This document shows, in pieces, positions 45,462 to 56,206 of a stretch of DNA of 64,000 bases (the first letter of the stretch is position 1; each line of letters opens with the position of its first letter). The notes under the pieces were generated by a model. The model searched no databases. It saw only the letters and a program-made list of their open reading frames with translations, and was not told the DNA's origin. The position numbers were made by a program, and so were the translations under genes. This stretch comes from Bimuria novae-zelandiae CBS 107.79 (Eukaryota > Ascomycota > Dothideomycetes > Pleosporales > Didymosphaeriaceae). The stretch lies in the NCBI GenBank assembly GCA_010015655.1, contig ML976688.1, positions 222,951 through 286,950 on the forward strand, read 5' to 3'.

Positions 45462-46995
45462 ATGGCGACGCAATGGCCTCAACAGGCAACGTGGCCGTCC
45501 CCAATAAACGAGCACGCTACACGCCTCAGCACCTACCTTTAGGATTCACTATCCTGCATCGAACGCACTAACAGCCAGCCTGTACCCGCTAACCTTGTAA
45601 AGACTATTATCTATAGAACGGTGACATTTATCCTAAAAGTGTAGCACACCCCCGATCTCAGCGCGGTAAGCGATGCCCTGAGAATCCTCTAGACGAAAGC
45701 AAAAGCTGCGGCAAACGAGAACGCACAGATACTTAGCGACATTAAAAATAAACTCAAGAGTAGTACCGAAGCCATCCGACAGTCCACTACAGCTATGCAA
45801 CAGAACACCAATACAGGCGAGGAAGCGAGGGTAGCCGCGAAGGAAGCATCGGAGACTAGCAAGGCAGTCCTGGAAATAATAAGGGAGATTAAGACCAAGG
45901 GGATGCAGAATTAGGCAAATGGACCGATGACCTATGCTGCGATGGCAGCCAGAGGCCAGACACTAGCAGGCACATATAATACACAGAGTCCCAAGGGCCC
46001 GTCCGCACAAGCACAACGTGAGGTCATCGTGAATATCAGAGACTCATTCACTGTACAGAGCCTGCGGGCTATGAACCCCCGCAATCTGAAAGCCCATGTA
46101 GAGCGAGCCATCGAACAAAGCGGAAACGAAAATATTATACGTATCAAGATCATATCATCCAACCAGCTAAAGAGCGGAGACCTTAGCATAAAGACAGCTA
46201 ACAGCACAAAAGTAGAAGCACTACAGCAATTCGCAGATAATTAGGTCCACCGCATCAGCGCACAGGCAATAGTACAGATCCCGACGTATAGCGTAATTGT
46301 ACACGGAATTCGCACCAGCACGCTCGACATAGATAAGCTTAAAGAAAACAGAACCTAGATCCTATAAGACAATAAACCGTTCATCCCGCGGGCCGAGATC
46401 AAACACATTAAATAGCTAACTAGGGACGCGCCCACTAAAGCAGCATCGTTTATTACTATCAAGTTTACTAAGGCCAAAGACGCTAACAAGATTATAGACA
46501 AGGGCTTAGTCTAGTAGAGCGAGGTCTTCTAGTGCGAACGATACGAGAGACAGTGCCGACTAAAGCAGTGCTACAAGTGCCAAAGATACGGCCACATAGG
46601 AACCCAGTGCAAGGCAGCAACAGTATGTGGCTATTATGCGCAGGAGCACGACACTAGGGAGTGCCCTTCGAAATCCAAACAGGACACAACGAAGAAATGT
46701 GCGCTCTGCCGAGGAGAATACGAAGCATGGAACCGCCAGTGCCTGGCAAGGAAGGCTGAAACCGCCAAGATAAAGATCGCCTACAACACTCGACCCCGTT
46801 ACTACCCGGTACTAGAACCAACCGGAGGAATTACGCAAGGAGGAGGCATGCCGGAAGCCCGCCAAAGGACTAGGACGAACGGAGCCACAGCAAGCCAAGA
46901 TAACCAGAGCGACAGGACCCGCTCTCTGTCACGGAGAGGACAAAAGCAAACGAATACGGGAAACGTAGTTAACTTAAGAGACAGAGAGAATTAAT
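45462..46995 (+). pseudogene. LINE ORF1 (gag-like, zinc knuckles)
   Basis: One frame runs from ATG 45,462 (MATQWPQQATWPSP) to the double stop at 46,990-46,995, about 510 codons, with roughly a dozen in-frame TAGs that look like mutated TGG or CAG. Between 45,680 and 45,910 it is a helical, charged region; 45,927-46,240 is an open 105-codon piece. At 46,555-46,700 lies the nucleic-acid-binding part: CYKCQRYGHIGTQC is an intact CCHC knuckle, followed by CGYYAQEHDTRECP (second Cys now Tyr) and CALCRGEYEAWNRQC (His lost). The C-terminus is Arg/Ser-rich. In active LINEs this protein binds the RNA. Confidence 0.8.
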
Positions 46996-47131
46996 AGATA
47001 GGAGATAAGAATAGCTATAGACCTTAGAGGACAATCGTCCCCTCGAGGAGGGCACTAGAAGCTATCGAAAGCAACACGCGAGCGATACAATGGCACGATT
47101 AATAGATAGATATTGACGAAAATAATAAATT

Positions 47132-50100
47132 ATGAATTACAGAACCACGATAAGTATACTACAGTACAACGTCCGCAAATTAAAAGACATGGTAATGGCA
47201 TCGCTGCTGCGCGACCCAAAAACCCACGAATACGACATCATTGCTATACAGGAACCGTGGAGGAACCCATTCATGGCAACGACACACTATCTGGCCAAGG
47301 GCGTGTTTGACCTATACTGCCCAGGAGGAACCAAGGATGGACCGACAAGAGTGTGCTTCTTCGTAAACAGGCGGATAGACGTTAGCAGAGTCTAGTTTAA
47401 GGAACATACACGAGACTTATGCTCCGTAACGCTAAAGCTAGAAGGAGAAAAGCAACTTAACATTTATAACGCGTATAATCCCCTGAGGTACATATCTTAG
47501 CAGAGCGTCCTACTACACGTTCGCGAATCACTGGATAAACACGACGGTGACGAGCTTATCTTATTAGGCGACTTCAACCTACACTATCCACTCTGGGGAG
47601 GCCCAGGCCTGCAGACTGTAGAACCAGAAGCAGAGGATCTAATCACGATCATAGAGGAGTTCGCCCTGTACGCAACACTGGCCCCTGGCACGATAACCTA
47701 TAGAGAGAGGCAACTACAAAGCTCTATCGACCTATGTCTTGTAACAGCGGGGCTTGTTGAGCGAGTTATAAAGAGCGAGGTAGACGAAGAACTCGACCAC
47801 GACTTAGACTACCTACTGATAACCACGATCCTAGACATAGCGGCACCGAATGCAAATACAGCACCCAGGAGGAATTGGAAGAAACTGGACGGAGAAGCAT
47901 ACACCAAAGCACTAAAAGAAGCTCTGCCGCCGCTCCGAAGACCCGCAACCAAAACCGCATTAGACCGATATATAGAGGAAGTGGTCTTAGCAGTCTAGAG
48001 AGCAATAGAGAAGGCCGTCCTGCAGACGCAAGTCTCGGCTAAAAGCAGAGAAGGGTGGAATAACGAGTGCAGAGAGATCTTAGCAGAGACGAAGCGGCTT
48101 AAGAGGGTACACAACTAGCTTCACACGGAAGAGACATGGGAAGCCTACCGGGTAGTACGAAACCACAAAGCTAGGACCATTAAGAAGGCGCTACGGGATA
48201 AGCATAGGGAACAAGTGGAGACGGTGGCTAAGTTACTAGAGGGACTATGGAAGATAGCAAAATGGGCAAGAACAAGAGAGATGCAATCTATAAAAGCTAC
48301 ACCTATAATCTAACACCTGGAGACCTAATGCGAAATCACAGAGCTAAGTAACAAGGTAGAAATATTTAAGGACGTCTTTTTCCCTGCGCCCCTGGAAGCA
48401 AACCTAGAAGACGTACGCGACGCAGAGTACAGCAGTTAGATTAAACTACCACTAATAACCGAAAAAGAGATAGAGGATGCCATCCGCGCAGCTTCCCCTA
48501 TTAAAGGCCCTGGACCCAACAAGATCACGAACAAGGCCCTCCAAGCAGGGAGGGCCTAACTTATAGTATATATGCTAAAAATCTTTAACTAGAGCATATA
48601 GCTAGGCTATTACCTGGCCTATTTCCGGGGGTCGCTTACAGCGGTGCTACGCAAACCAGGGAAAGATAACTATACGAAATTAAAAGCATACTGGCCGATC
48701 GCGCTACTTAATACTATAGGAAAGATCATGGACGCGATTATCTCCCAGCGACTGAACTATTTGGTAGAAACATACCAGCTACTCCCACTAATACACATAG
48801 GAGGGAGAAAGAAGCGATCCACAGAGCACGCACTATACGCCGTCACGGAGAAGATTTACGGAGCATGGAACCAAAAGAAAACACATGTGGCCAGCCTCCT
48901 GCTACTCGACGTATCTGGCGCATTCGACAATGTATCACACGCGCGGTTGCTACACAACCTGCGGAAGAGAAAGATCAACAAGACAACTATTAGATAGATT
49001 GCAAGCTTCCTTAGCGATAGATACACGCGTATTAGGATTAACGGGTTTACATTGTTATAGTACGCGACAAGCACAGGCATACCCTAAGGCTTTCCGCTGT
49101 TGCCTATCTTCTACTTATTCTATAATGCTGACCTTATAGAACTATGCAAGCAAGAAGCGAACATTCTTTCGATAGGGTATATAGACGACATAGCAATCTT
49201 GGCTTGGGCAGAAACGACAGAGAAGACGTGCGATATCCTAGGCAAGACTCTATAAAAGGCACAGCAATAGGCAAACACGCATGCTTCTATCTTCGCTCTA
49301 GACAAGTTCCAGCTTACACACTTCACGAGGGCACGCAAAAAGATCATATAAACCACCCGATCTAGACCATCTGGGGCGAGATTAAACTAAGGCCGAACTG
49401 TAAATATCTAGGGCTAACGATGGACGCTAAACTTACATGAAAGCCACACATTAAAGAGATTAGACAAAAAGCAATAAAAACAGTGAACGCGTTAAGCAAT
49501 CTTAGAAACTTAACATGGGGCGCCGGCCTCCTAGATCTTAGAAAAATCTACGAGGGCACCGCGCTGCCCCAGATGATATACGCCTGCTTAATATAGATAA
49601 ACGAGAATGGCAAGAAGCACACCTATACTAAGAAAGCACTCGACACTCTGTAGAGCATCTAGGCAAGAGCGGCACGAATTATCTATGGGGCGTTTAAAGC
49701 TACATCAAGGGCCGCACTTGACATCGAAGCCTTCCTCCTCCCTATCAAGCAACAAATATGGAGACACAATGCAGACACAATCACCCGGCTTCTATCCAGT
49801 AGACCTATCGCAAACATCGTGGGTTTCCGGCCCACTAACGCCGCCCAAATAACCGAACGCAAGAAGCATACAGGCTCCTGGCAGAGGATCTACAGCGAGA
49901 TAAGAGATAAGTGGGGACAGGACCTTATAACGCAGGAGCCAATTCCCCCGTTCATTACACCCCCCTGGCAACAGGGACCAAAGACCTACATAGAAAAAGA
50001 TGACGAGACAGCAAGGGAGCGACATAATAGAGAGACTGCGACGGACCAAGACCTTAGCATCTACACAGACGGAAGCGGAATAGACAATAGAATCGGTGCT

Positions 50101-51000
50101 GCAGCAGTATGCCTATACACACAGTAGACGTGCAGCGCTTATCTTGGATTGCCCACGACGTCCACAGTATACGCAGCTAAACTGTACGGAATAAGCCTGG
50201 CACTGCAGATAGCGCAGGAGTACGCAGATCGGAACGGAAGCAGGCGCAACGTCGCCATCTACACAGGCAACCAGGCCGCTATATGGTCTGTCACCAAGGC
50301 CGAAGGATGGACAGGAGCCTACATTCTGGAGGAGATTGCCCGCCAAATCCAGGACCTCCAGGACCAAGGACGTCCGGTACGGATTCGATAGGTACCAGCC
50401 CACGAAGGGATCCTAGGCAACGAAGCAGCAGACATAGCTACAAAGGAAGCTATAGAATGGAGAGAGAATGGCAGAAGAGCGCCAACTGCAGGCGAGCCCT
50501 TAAAACTCTTTCCCCTTAAGACCACACTGAAAAGAAGATGTAAGTAGCAAGCGGAGACCACATAGAGCGCAAAGTGGCAGAAGGAGACAAAAGGCCAAGC
50601 CACGTTCAGGAACACACGGTCACCAACAAACAGAGTACTTAAACTACATAAAGGCCTTAAAAAGCGAGACAGCGCTCTTCTCGTCTAACTAAGGACTAAG
50701 AAGATCGGACTGAGAGACTTCCTCTTCAGCCACAAAGTGCCAGACATAACTAACTCTAGATGCGACTGCGGAGCGATCAGATAAACAGTGGCCCATGTTC
50801 TGCTCTACTGCAGGATGCATAAGGACCTCCGGAACCGGATCTTCGGCGACCGCCCAGGACGACACAACCTCCAGACCATCCTTAATAAGCCACAACTAGC
50901 CACCAAAGCTATCGAGTATATGGAACAGACGCAGATCCTTGGGCAAATCGGGATCGCAGACGCGTAGATGAAGCCGAGCGCTGGGGGGAGACTGTAGGTA
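47132..51000 (+). pseudogene. LINE ORF2 (endonuclease, RT, RNase H)
   Basis: Begins at ATG 47,132. Endonuclease (apurinic type): ISILQYNVRK, IIAIQEPWRNP (catalytic Glu kept), LLGDFNLHYPLW at 47,558-47,593 (Asp/Asn kept), and DHDLDYLL near 47,797 for the final SDH motif. RT: AYWPIALLNTIGKIMD, LLLLDVSGAFDNVSHARLL (first catalytic Asp kept), IGYIDDIAILAW at about 49,173-49,208 (YxDD intact). One frameshift lies at about 49,330-49,370. RNase H at 50,053-50,450: SIYTDGSG kept, but AAKLYGI shows the catalytic Glu changed to Lys by a TGAA-to-TAAA RIP-type change; VPAHEGILGNEAAD follows. The C-terminal zinc motif is SRCDCGAIR-TVAHVLLYC (50,757-50,810). Many TAGs make it inactive. Confidence 0.85.
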
Positions 51001-51617
51001 TACGGACGCGACACACGAGGTGCAAAACCTCTACGAAGCCTAGAAAGTGGTTTGCATTAGTATTAGAACCGGTATCTAGATGGGCCCGCCAGCATATTTA
51101 GATAGTGGTTGAGGAAAGAAAGGCAGGTCTCTGGGGACAGCTGGTCTTGTTTTTACAGGATGAAGCGGGGCGGAGCGGGTCAGCAATGATCCGGGACGCG
51201 TCGGCTGTCCGCCAAGCCTTGCCAGCCGGGCATAGCTGCGGAGAAATCGCGGCTGAAACCGAGTAGGAATCAATTAATCAATTAATTATTAGTAAAATAA
51301 AGAACGTAAATTCCTTAATAAAAGTACTTATAACGCGCCCTATGTCTAAGAGTAATTAATAATATAACTAAAGCGTAAAGTATAAGTAACTATAAAATTA
51401 ACGTTAGCAACCTAGCCTTAAACTTTAGTAACTTTTTATATTTACTATATAAATAAGCTCTTCTTGCCCTTATCCTTGTCCTCTTGCTCCTCTCGCTCCT
51501 TACGCTCCTTACGCTCTTTACGCTCTATACGCTTTTTCTTCTTCTTTATATTCTTTAGGCACTAAGCTTTTTGCTCTAAAATTAGTTCTTTAAATCTACA
51601 CTACTAGCGGATGGTAT

Positions 51618-51892
51618 TGTCCGATTACATGGCCCTTTGCACACGCAAAGGTAGCTGGCGCAACCCTACACAAAGAAACCTTGCCAGCAGTCTGGTTCAT
51701 CCGCACAATTCCGGGCGGGACAAAGGGTAACTCTCCTTAATCAACGGAAATAGATTAGCGTATTAGTGTAAGACGTAAGGATATAAGAGCCTTACATTCT
51801 TACAGAGAAAAAAAAAACAACACTTTATACCACAATTTATCTTAATTAATCACTATCTTTTCATCTTATCAGATTACCCCTCCAATCTGACA
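51618..51892. repeat. Solo LTR of an unidentified retrotransposon
   Basis: A 275-bp block with TGTCCGATTACATGG at the start and CCAATCTGACA at the end, flanked by perfect GGTAT duplications (51,613-51,617 and 51,893-51,897). It contains a run of ten As and is hardly affected by RIP. It matches no other LTR in the window. Just left of it, 51,475-51,600 on the minus strand encodes a Lys/Arg/Glu-rich helix with repeated ERKERKER, perhaps the tail of a transposon protein. Confidence 0.75.
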
Positions 51893-51897
51893 GGTAT

Positions 51898-53360
51898 ATA
51901 CTCGAAGTTTAAGTAGTAGAGGTAGTAGTAGCTCTTACACCTTTTACTATAAGATATATGGCATGCTAGCCTCTAAGGGATCTATAAGTATATTAAGGTT
52001 AATTCTATTATCCTTAATTATAGTAAAGACTTTTCTTATATCTTTACGATCTTTGTGTAGACCCTCGTTAAGCTACTACTATAGGAAAAGTAGTGTTATA
52101 TAATAAAGCTCCTCTACGTTACTGTAAGTTAATAGATCCTACGTTAAAACTAGTAAGTTATTTAGTAAGCGATTAGGCTCTTGCTGCTAGGCAGGCAATT
52201 ATTAAAATAGCTAACTTTATACTAATTAACTTACTATAAACGCGATTAGTAATTTAAATATGTCTTTTATCGTAGGCTTGTTGTTAGAGTCGCTCCTCCT
52301 CCGCCGTCGCCCAGCCTGCTCACGAGACCTCGCTATCATTAACCAAACGTTGTCTGACGGCGCTGCAACTGTACACCTTTACAGCGACACCTCGCGGGCC
52401 CATATGGCGACTATATTGCCCTCGACGGGCATATGATCGGAGAATCGCACCACCAACGATTTAGTACGCTAAAAGTAGTATACATGGGCGTAGTTTGAGC
52501 ACATGGTGTCCTGGCACCTCCACGCGTCCCGTATTTAAATGGCTGGCCTATTGCCCATCTAATTAATCGCTATAACGTCTAGCAGCTTAGCGAGTTAGCA
52601 ATTAGTAATAGTAAGTTATACCTAAAAGCCTTGCAGGCTACCTACGCGTAACTAACTTAAAATAAGCACTTAAGGTAACTTTAGCAGCAGCACTAAGTTA
52701 AAATCTATATACGTAGTGGCCTCTAAGGGCGCTAATTATAGTAACTCTTTTACGCTAGTTTTTACGTTAGTAAAATATAGGTAACTTTCCCCGCGTTTAA
52801 GAGCGTTTGCTATACAATTCTTTACTAAAATTTAACTTAAATATATAATAATAGTAAGGCTTTTAATAGAGACTTTCTCCTAGGTGCTTATCTCTATAAT
52901 AATGCTATTAGCCTATCTCTACACCTCGCTCGCTATTAGGCTGCTAAGTAGTTACTTATAGTTACTATCCTCTACGCTATTAACTATCTTATTATTATAG
53001 TACGCTCTATAGCGACACCTTATATAAGTTTTATTAACTACCTTAATAAGCTCTTTATCTAATTATTATATAAAAGGACTTAGCTAGGCTAATAATAGAC
53101 TATCCTTTAGGTATATCTTTTACTTCTTAACGTCCTTATCCTTAAGTTGCTCTGCCTTAGCTACCTTAGTAGTAGTTATATAATTAGCTTTATTTACTAT
53201 TTCTTGTAAAGGTGCCCTAGCCTTTGCTTTTTTAAAAGTCTTTTTACAAGATAACTTTATTATACGCGACTTTTTGGCTACCCGCGTTACCTAAGGTAGA
53301 TTCTTACCCCCCTTAAATACTTAAGTACTCTTACGTTTATAACTTTTAGCTAGCATTATA
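51898..53360 (-). other. Unrecognised degraded coding stretch inside element B
   Basis: Minus-strand translation is coherent over long distances once RIP-type stops are ignored. From an ATG near 53,357 it reads MLAKSYKRKST, then VTRVAKKSRIIKLSCKKTFK, KAKARAPLQEIVNKANYITT, TKVAKAEQLKDKDVKK, and on through about 52,570. After a GC-rich unmutated block (52,270-52,560) another frame reads SNNKPTIKDIFKLLIAFIVS, then QQEPNRLLNNLLVL and NEGLHKDRKDIRKVF down to about 51,990. I recognise no domain. It could be the gene of another nested DNA transposon or a second gene of B. The Lys-rich helix at 51,475-51,600 may be its C-terminus beyond the solo LTR. Confidence 0.35.
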
Positions 53361-53521
53361 ATAACCCTTAAGAATAATAACAGGATATTGTTTAGGGGAT
53401 AAATTCATGTACGGCATCTAATTGTACAGAAAAATAGGTGGGGTCAAATGACGCGCAGGAAGCGATTACCTAACAAGCGCCCAGGTCACATGGTGAGCGG
53501 GAATTTACGAAACCACCGATA

Positions 53522-53801
53522 GCTCTTTCACAACGTTGCCGAAGCGAAACGCAGCACTGCTCTCCAGGTACGTACCCTCACTTGCCGTACAAGTTACTTC
53601 GTCGGTCACAGGTTCTCAGGAGCTCCATCTCCATGCAGCTCAACCCCGGTCGATTGATAAACCCCATTCTACCACCCGCGTCGCAGGCAATTCTGGAATC
53701 CACACTGTCTTCGCGAATATGGACATTTGAGATCTCCGTGACATACTGCCAGCCTCTTTGCCACCTATCAGCGGCTGAAACATTGGAGCTTTCATGGAAT
53801 T
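53522..53801 (+). promoter_or_regulatory. RIT1 upstream region at the transposon-gene boundary
   Basis: Only 280 bp separate element B's right-hand TA (53,520-53,521) from the RIT1 start codon. The composition switches at once to GC-richer, RIP-free DNA. No clear TATA box. An out-of-frame ATG at 53,794 lies 8 bases before the chosen start, and ATGs at 53,536 and 53,582 open short frames that could act as upstream ORFs. Confidence 0.4.
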
Positions 53802-55838
53802 ATGTCTCGACCACTCAACCAGTCTGACCTAATCTTTCCCACGCAAGCTCTTTCCATCTCTTCGACCCTGACATCCTTGAAGCGCTCCGCGCTGTCCACT
53901 CACAACCGGCTCTCTTCAATTAAGTCCGATGCCGAGTTTGTGGCATCAGTATCGGAAGCGTTTGGACTACCGCTGGTAGCCAATGAGCGATGCGGTAGCT
54001 GGTACATTCCACCGGAGAAAAAGGCAGAGAGTGTATACTTCAAAAGCACTGACGGGCACACTAATGAATGGAAGTTTAGTCTTCGAAGATTAAACTTACA
54101 GCTTCTAGATCTGGTCGGGAACCGAGGAGGATGTGTGATCGTAGATTCCACAAGGCGAGGCAAGAGCATGCCAGACGCGCTCTCTAAGACGGTCCCGATC
54201 TGGTGCTGTGTGATTAATCACGCCCTGTTCGCAGACACGGAAGCACACAGGCTTCACACACAACCACAGGCCGTGTCAGCATCAGAACATGCTCAGATAG
54301 AGAACCGGATAAAGGGCTTCGTGTGCGACTTTTTGGACATTTGCAAGCCGGACGTAGGGCTCCTGCGTAGCAAAATCGACAAACCACTGCGACCGATCTG
54401 GGTAACTCAAAAATCAAGCTTACCAGAGCAGCCTCCATTCTTCTCGGAGTTTCATCCAGTCATCTTGTGTACGGCTTCACGACGCGTGAACGGTGCCGAA
54501 GGTTCAGAAGGCGGGTACGTCCAAGGCGCTGCCGACGACCACGAAGCCTGGTCTAAAGGTCTCCTGCCCACCCTTTTCTGGAGCAACATGGACCAGCTAC
54601 TCAACACGAAAGAGGAAGATCTACCAGGTCTGATAGCACAATTGATTAGAGACGAGAACCGCCCCGCCGCCACCCCCATCCTTATCAAGCCAACATCCAA
54701 CCTGTACATATCTTCCAGCCAGGATATGGACATCTCGCACTTCGACGTAATAATCAATTGCGGACCTAAGCCTCTACCCGGACAAGTCACAGAACCACCT
54801 AAACCACAAGGACAAAAACATCACCTCTGGCTCGAGTGCCAGACCGGTAAGAATGGCTCGCGAAACCTTCGCGACCAGCTATGGCGACTGCGCATACTGG
54901 AAGATTGGCTAGGTCCCGAACCTACCGCGGCCAAGATCCTGGTCTGTGACCCCACTGGTAAGGATCTAGCTGTAGGTGTAGTCCTCGCCATCCTTAGCAA
55001 CTACTCTTCGCCTGAAGGTGTCCTCGCTTTTAGCTCCAGATTTGACGACGACACAAAAATCGCTCTCCGACCTCAGCCAGATAAGAGGCTCATCAAAGAG
55101 AGACTTTCATGGATCACCACTACACATCCGACGTTGAGCCCACCCAGAGAGACGCTGAAGTCTGTGAACGCGTATTTGATGTCGACCAACGGAGAACAGG
55201 CTAGACAGAACCAAAAGTATAAATCCCATGAAGGGGATTCGTCGAACGATCGAATACTTACCTTTGGGGCTCGAAAGCCGGCAAAGGCGACAACACATCT
55301 CCCACCAGACACCCATGCCCGAATCTTCACGGCGCTCCGGAACAAAGGGAGGCCGTGGAAGTTATCCCGTCAACTGACGTCGAAGCTCGAAAGCCATCCA
55401 TCTGGCACTGTCCAAGGGACCGCGACATTCACGCTGCTTAAGACAGATCCTCCAACGCTCCTGTATGCTGAAGAAGGCGAGTTCGAAACAACCACTGGAT
55501 TACGCTTCACTGTTCGGCGGAAATATATATACATCTTGAGACAAGAGGACGACTCCAGCCACATATCTGTATACTTCTCCGAAGAAGGCAAGGACGTGGG
55601 CGCTCTGTTCGTCGAAATGGGGGACCTGGCGGCGCTAGGGGATGCGAGTTCAACACTGACCGCTCAGAATAAGGAGCAGCATCTTTGCGGCCAGGATCTC
55701 TACAGTGCGAGCTGGCGTTTCTCGCAGGCCATGTTACAGGAGCGAAGTCAGTGGGGAGAGCTTCGATCGTATTGGATGCTAAGGTACGACGTCAAGGGAC
55801 CGAAGAAGGACTACGTCAGCGAGACGACGTATACCTGA
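53802..55838 (+). CDS. RIT1: tRNA A64-2'-O-ribosylphosphate transferase fused to a DUF6314-like domain
   Basis: A single-exon gene of 678 codons. Residues about 1-470 match Rit1, which transfers ribosyl phosphate from PRPP to the 2'-OH of A64 in initiator tRNA-Met and so keeps it out of elongation. Diagnostic segments are VANERCGSWYIPPE (59-72), YFKSTDGHTNEW (79-90), FSLRRLNLQLL (92-102), IVDSTRRGKSMPDALSKTVP (113-132) and, in the DUSP-like C-terminal part, VCDPTGKDLAVG (about 380-391). LSWITTTHPTL and SVNAYLMS end the Rit1 part. After a polar linker, residues about 505-678 look like DUF6314: an ALRNKGRPWKLSR start, FTVRRKY, HLCGQDLYSASW, and YDVKGPKKDYVSETTY at the end. The start fits Rit1 homologues (SDLIFP near residue 8). 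The gene is convergent with BDP1. Confidence 0.9.
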   Translation: MSRPLNQSDLIFPTQALSISSTLTSLKRSALSTHNRLSSIKSDAEFVASVSEAFGLPLVANERCGSWYIPPEKKAESVYFKSTDGHTNEWKFSLRRLNLQLLDLVGNRGGCVIVDSTRRGKSMPDALSKTVPIWCCVINHALFADTEAHRLHTQPQAVSASEHAQIENRIKGFVCDFLDICKPDVGLLRSKIDKPLRPIWVTQKSSLPEQPPFFSEFHPVILCTASRRVNGAEGSEGGYVQGAADDHEAWSKGLLPTLFWSNMDQLLNTKEEDLPGLIAQLIRDENRPAATPILIKPTSNLYISSSQDMDISHFDVIINCGPKPLPGQVTEPPKPQGQKHHLWLECQTGKNGSRNLRDQLWRLRILEDWLGPEPTAAKILVCDPTGKDLAVGVVLAILSNYSSPEGVLAFSSRFDDDTKIALRPQPDKRLIKERLSWITTTHPTLSPPRETLKSVNAYLMSTNGEQARQNQKYKSHEGDSSNDRILTFGARKPAKATTHLPPDTHARIFTALRNKGRPWKLSRQLTSKLESHPSGTVQGTATFTLLKTDPPTLLYAEEGEFETTTGLRFTVRRKYIYILRQEDDSSHISVYFSEEGKDVGALFVEMGDLAALGDASSTLTAQNKEQHLCGQDLYSASWRFSQAMLQERSQWGELRSYWMLRYDVKGPKKDYVSETTYT

Positions 55839-56206
55839 AGACGGAGTGAAATGATAGACTTGGTTTTTGATCGTATAGATGAACAAGGATTACATCACAG
55901 CACGACGATATAAGTCATGAAGTATGCGAACGGATCGTGTCATAAATGTGTTTCAATCAGGAATCATGGTATTCATCATGCTCAGCGCGAATGTCTAAGT
56001 AACAGCGCTGTCTAGGGTATCTCGATACAATTCCAAACGCCATCTGGAAGCTTGTCCAGCACGTCGCCCATGGTACAGTCCGGGTGTCTGGTTTTATAGA
56101 TTCACAAGGTCGCCAGATCGGGTGAATCAGGTTGGCCGGCGGGCTGTGCTGCAATGAGTTACTGCAGCCTCAGGCAAAGGTTTACCCAGACCACGACGAG
56201 GAGCTC
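55839..56206. other. Intergenic region between convergent RIT1 and BDP1
   Basis: 368 bp shared by the 3' ends of two convergent genes. No coding sequence is supported; the small ORFs here are unconvincing. ATAAATGTG at about 55,941 is a possible poly(A) signal for RIT1. Confidence 0.6.

Larger units (their letters stand above)
45335..51289 (+). mobile_element. Tad/I-type LINE, near full length
   Basis: About 5.95 kb with two ORFs in the order expected for Tad/I-clade LINEs. A probable target duplication is TAGCAAAATAAGA (from 45,321) against TAGTAAAATAAAGA (from 51,290), differing by one CA-to-TA change and one A, so the ends are approximate. The 3' end has no poly-A; it finishes in an AATCAATTAATCAATTAATTA tract. 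RIP is light: long parts are open and CpA/TpG persist, in contrast to its host element. It inserted downstream of element B's transposase. Confidence 0.85.
43992..53519 (+). mobile_element. TIR DNA transposon B with DDE_3 transposase, hosting a LINE
   Basis: The ends share a perfect 31-bp inverted repeat (TTTCGTAAATTCC through ATGTGACCTG) at 43,998-44,028 and 53,483-53,513, six or seven bases from the TAs at 43,990-43,991 and 53,520-53,521. Inside are a mariner-type transposase (plus), a LINE (45,335-51,289), a solo LTR (51,618-51,892) and an unrecognised minus-strand coding stretch. Without LINE and LTR it would still be about 3.3 kb, longer than a simple mariner, so another insertion or a second gene is likely. 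Confidence 0.7.

Noticed and set aside
1..53520. Starship-type giant element or secondary-metabolite cluster hidden in the AT-rich region
   Set aside because: No tyrosine-recombinase captain, cargo genes or biosynthetic domains can be read; everything recognisable is retrotransposon or DNA transposon.
1..53520. Centromere or telomere-proximal repeat
   Set aside because: No telomere-type repeats and no large tandem array; AT-richness is explained by RIP of dispersed elements. A centromere cannot be judged from sequence alone.
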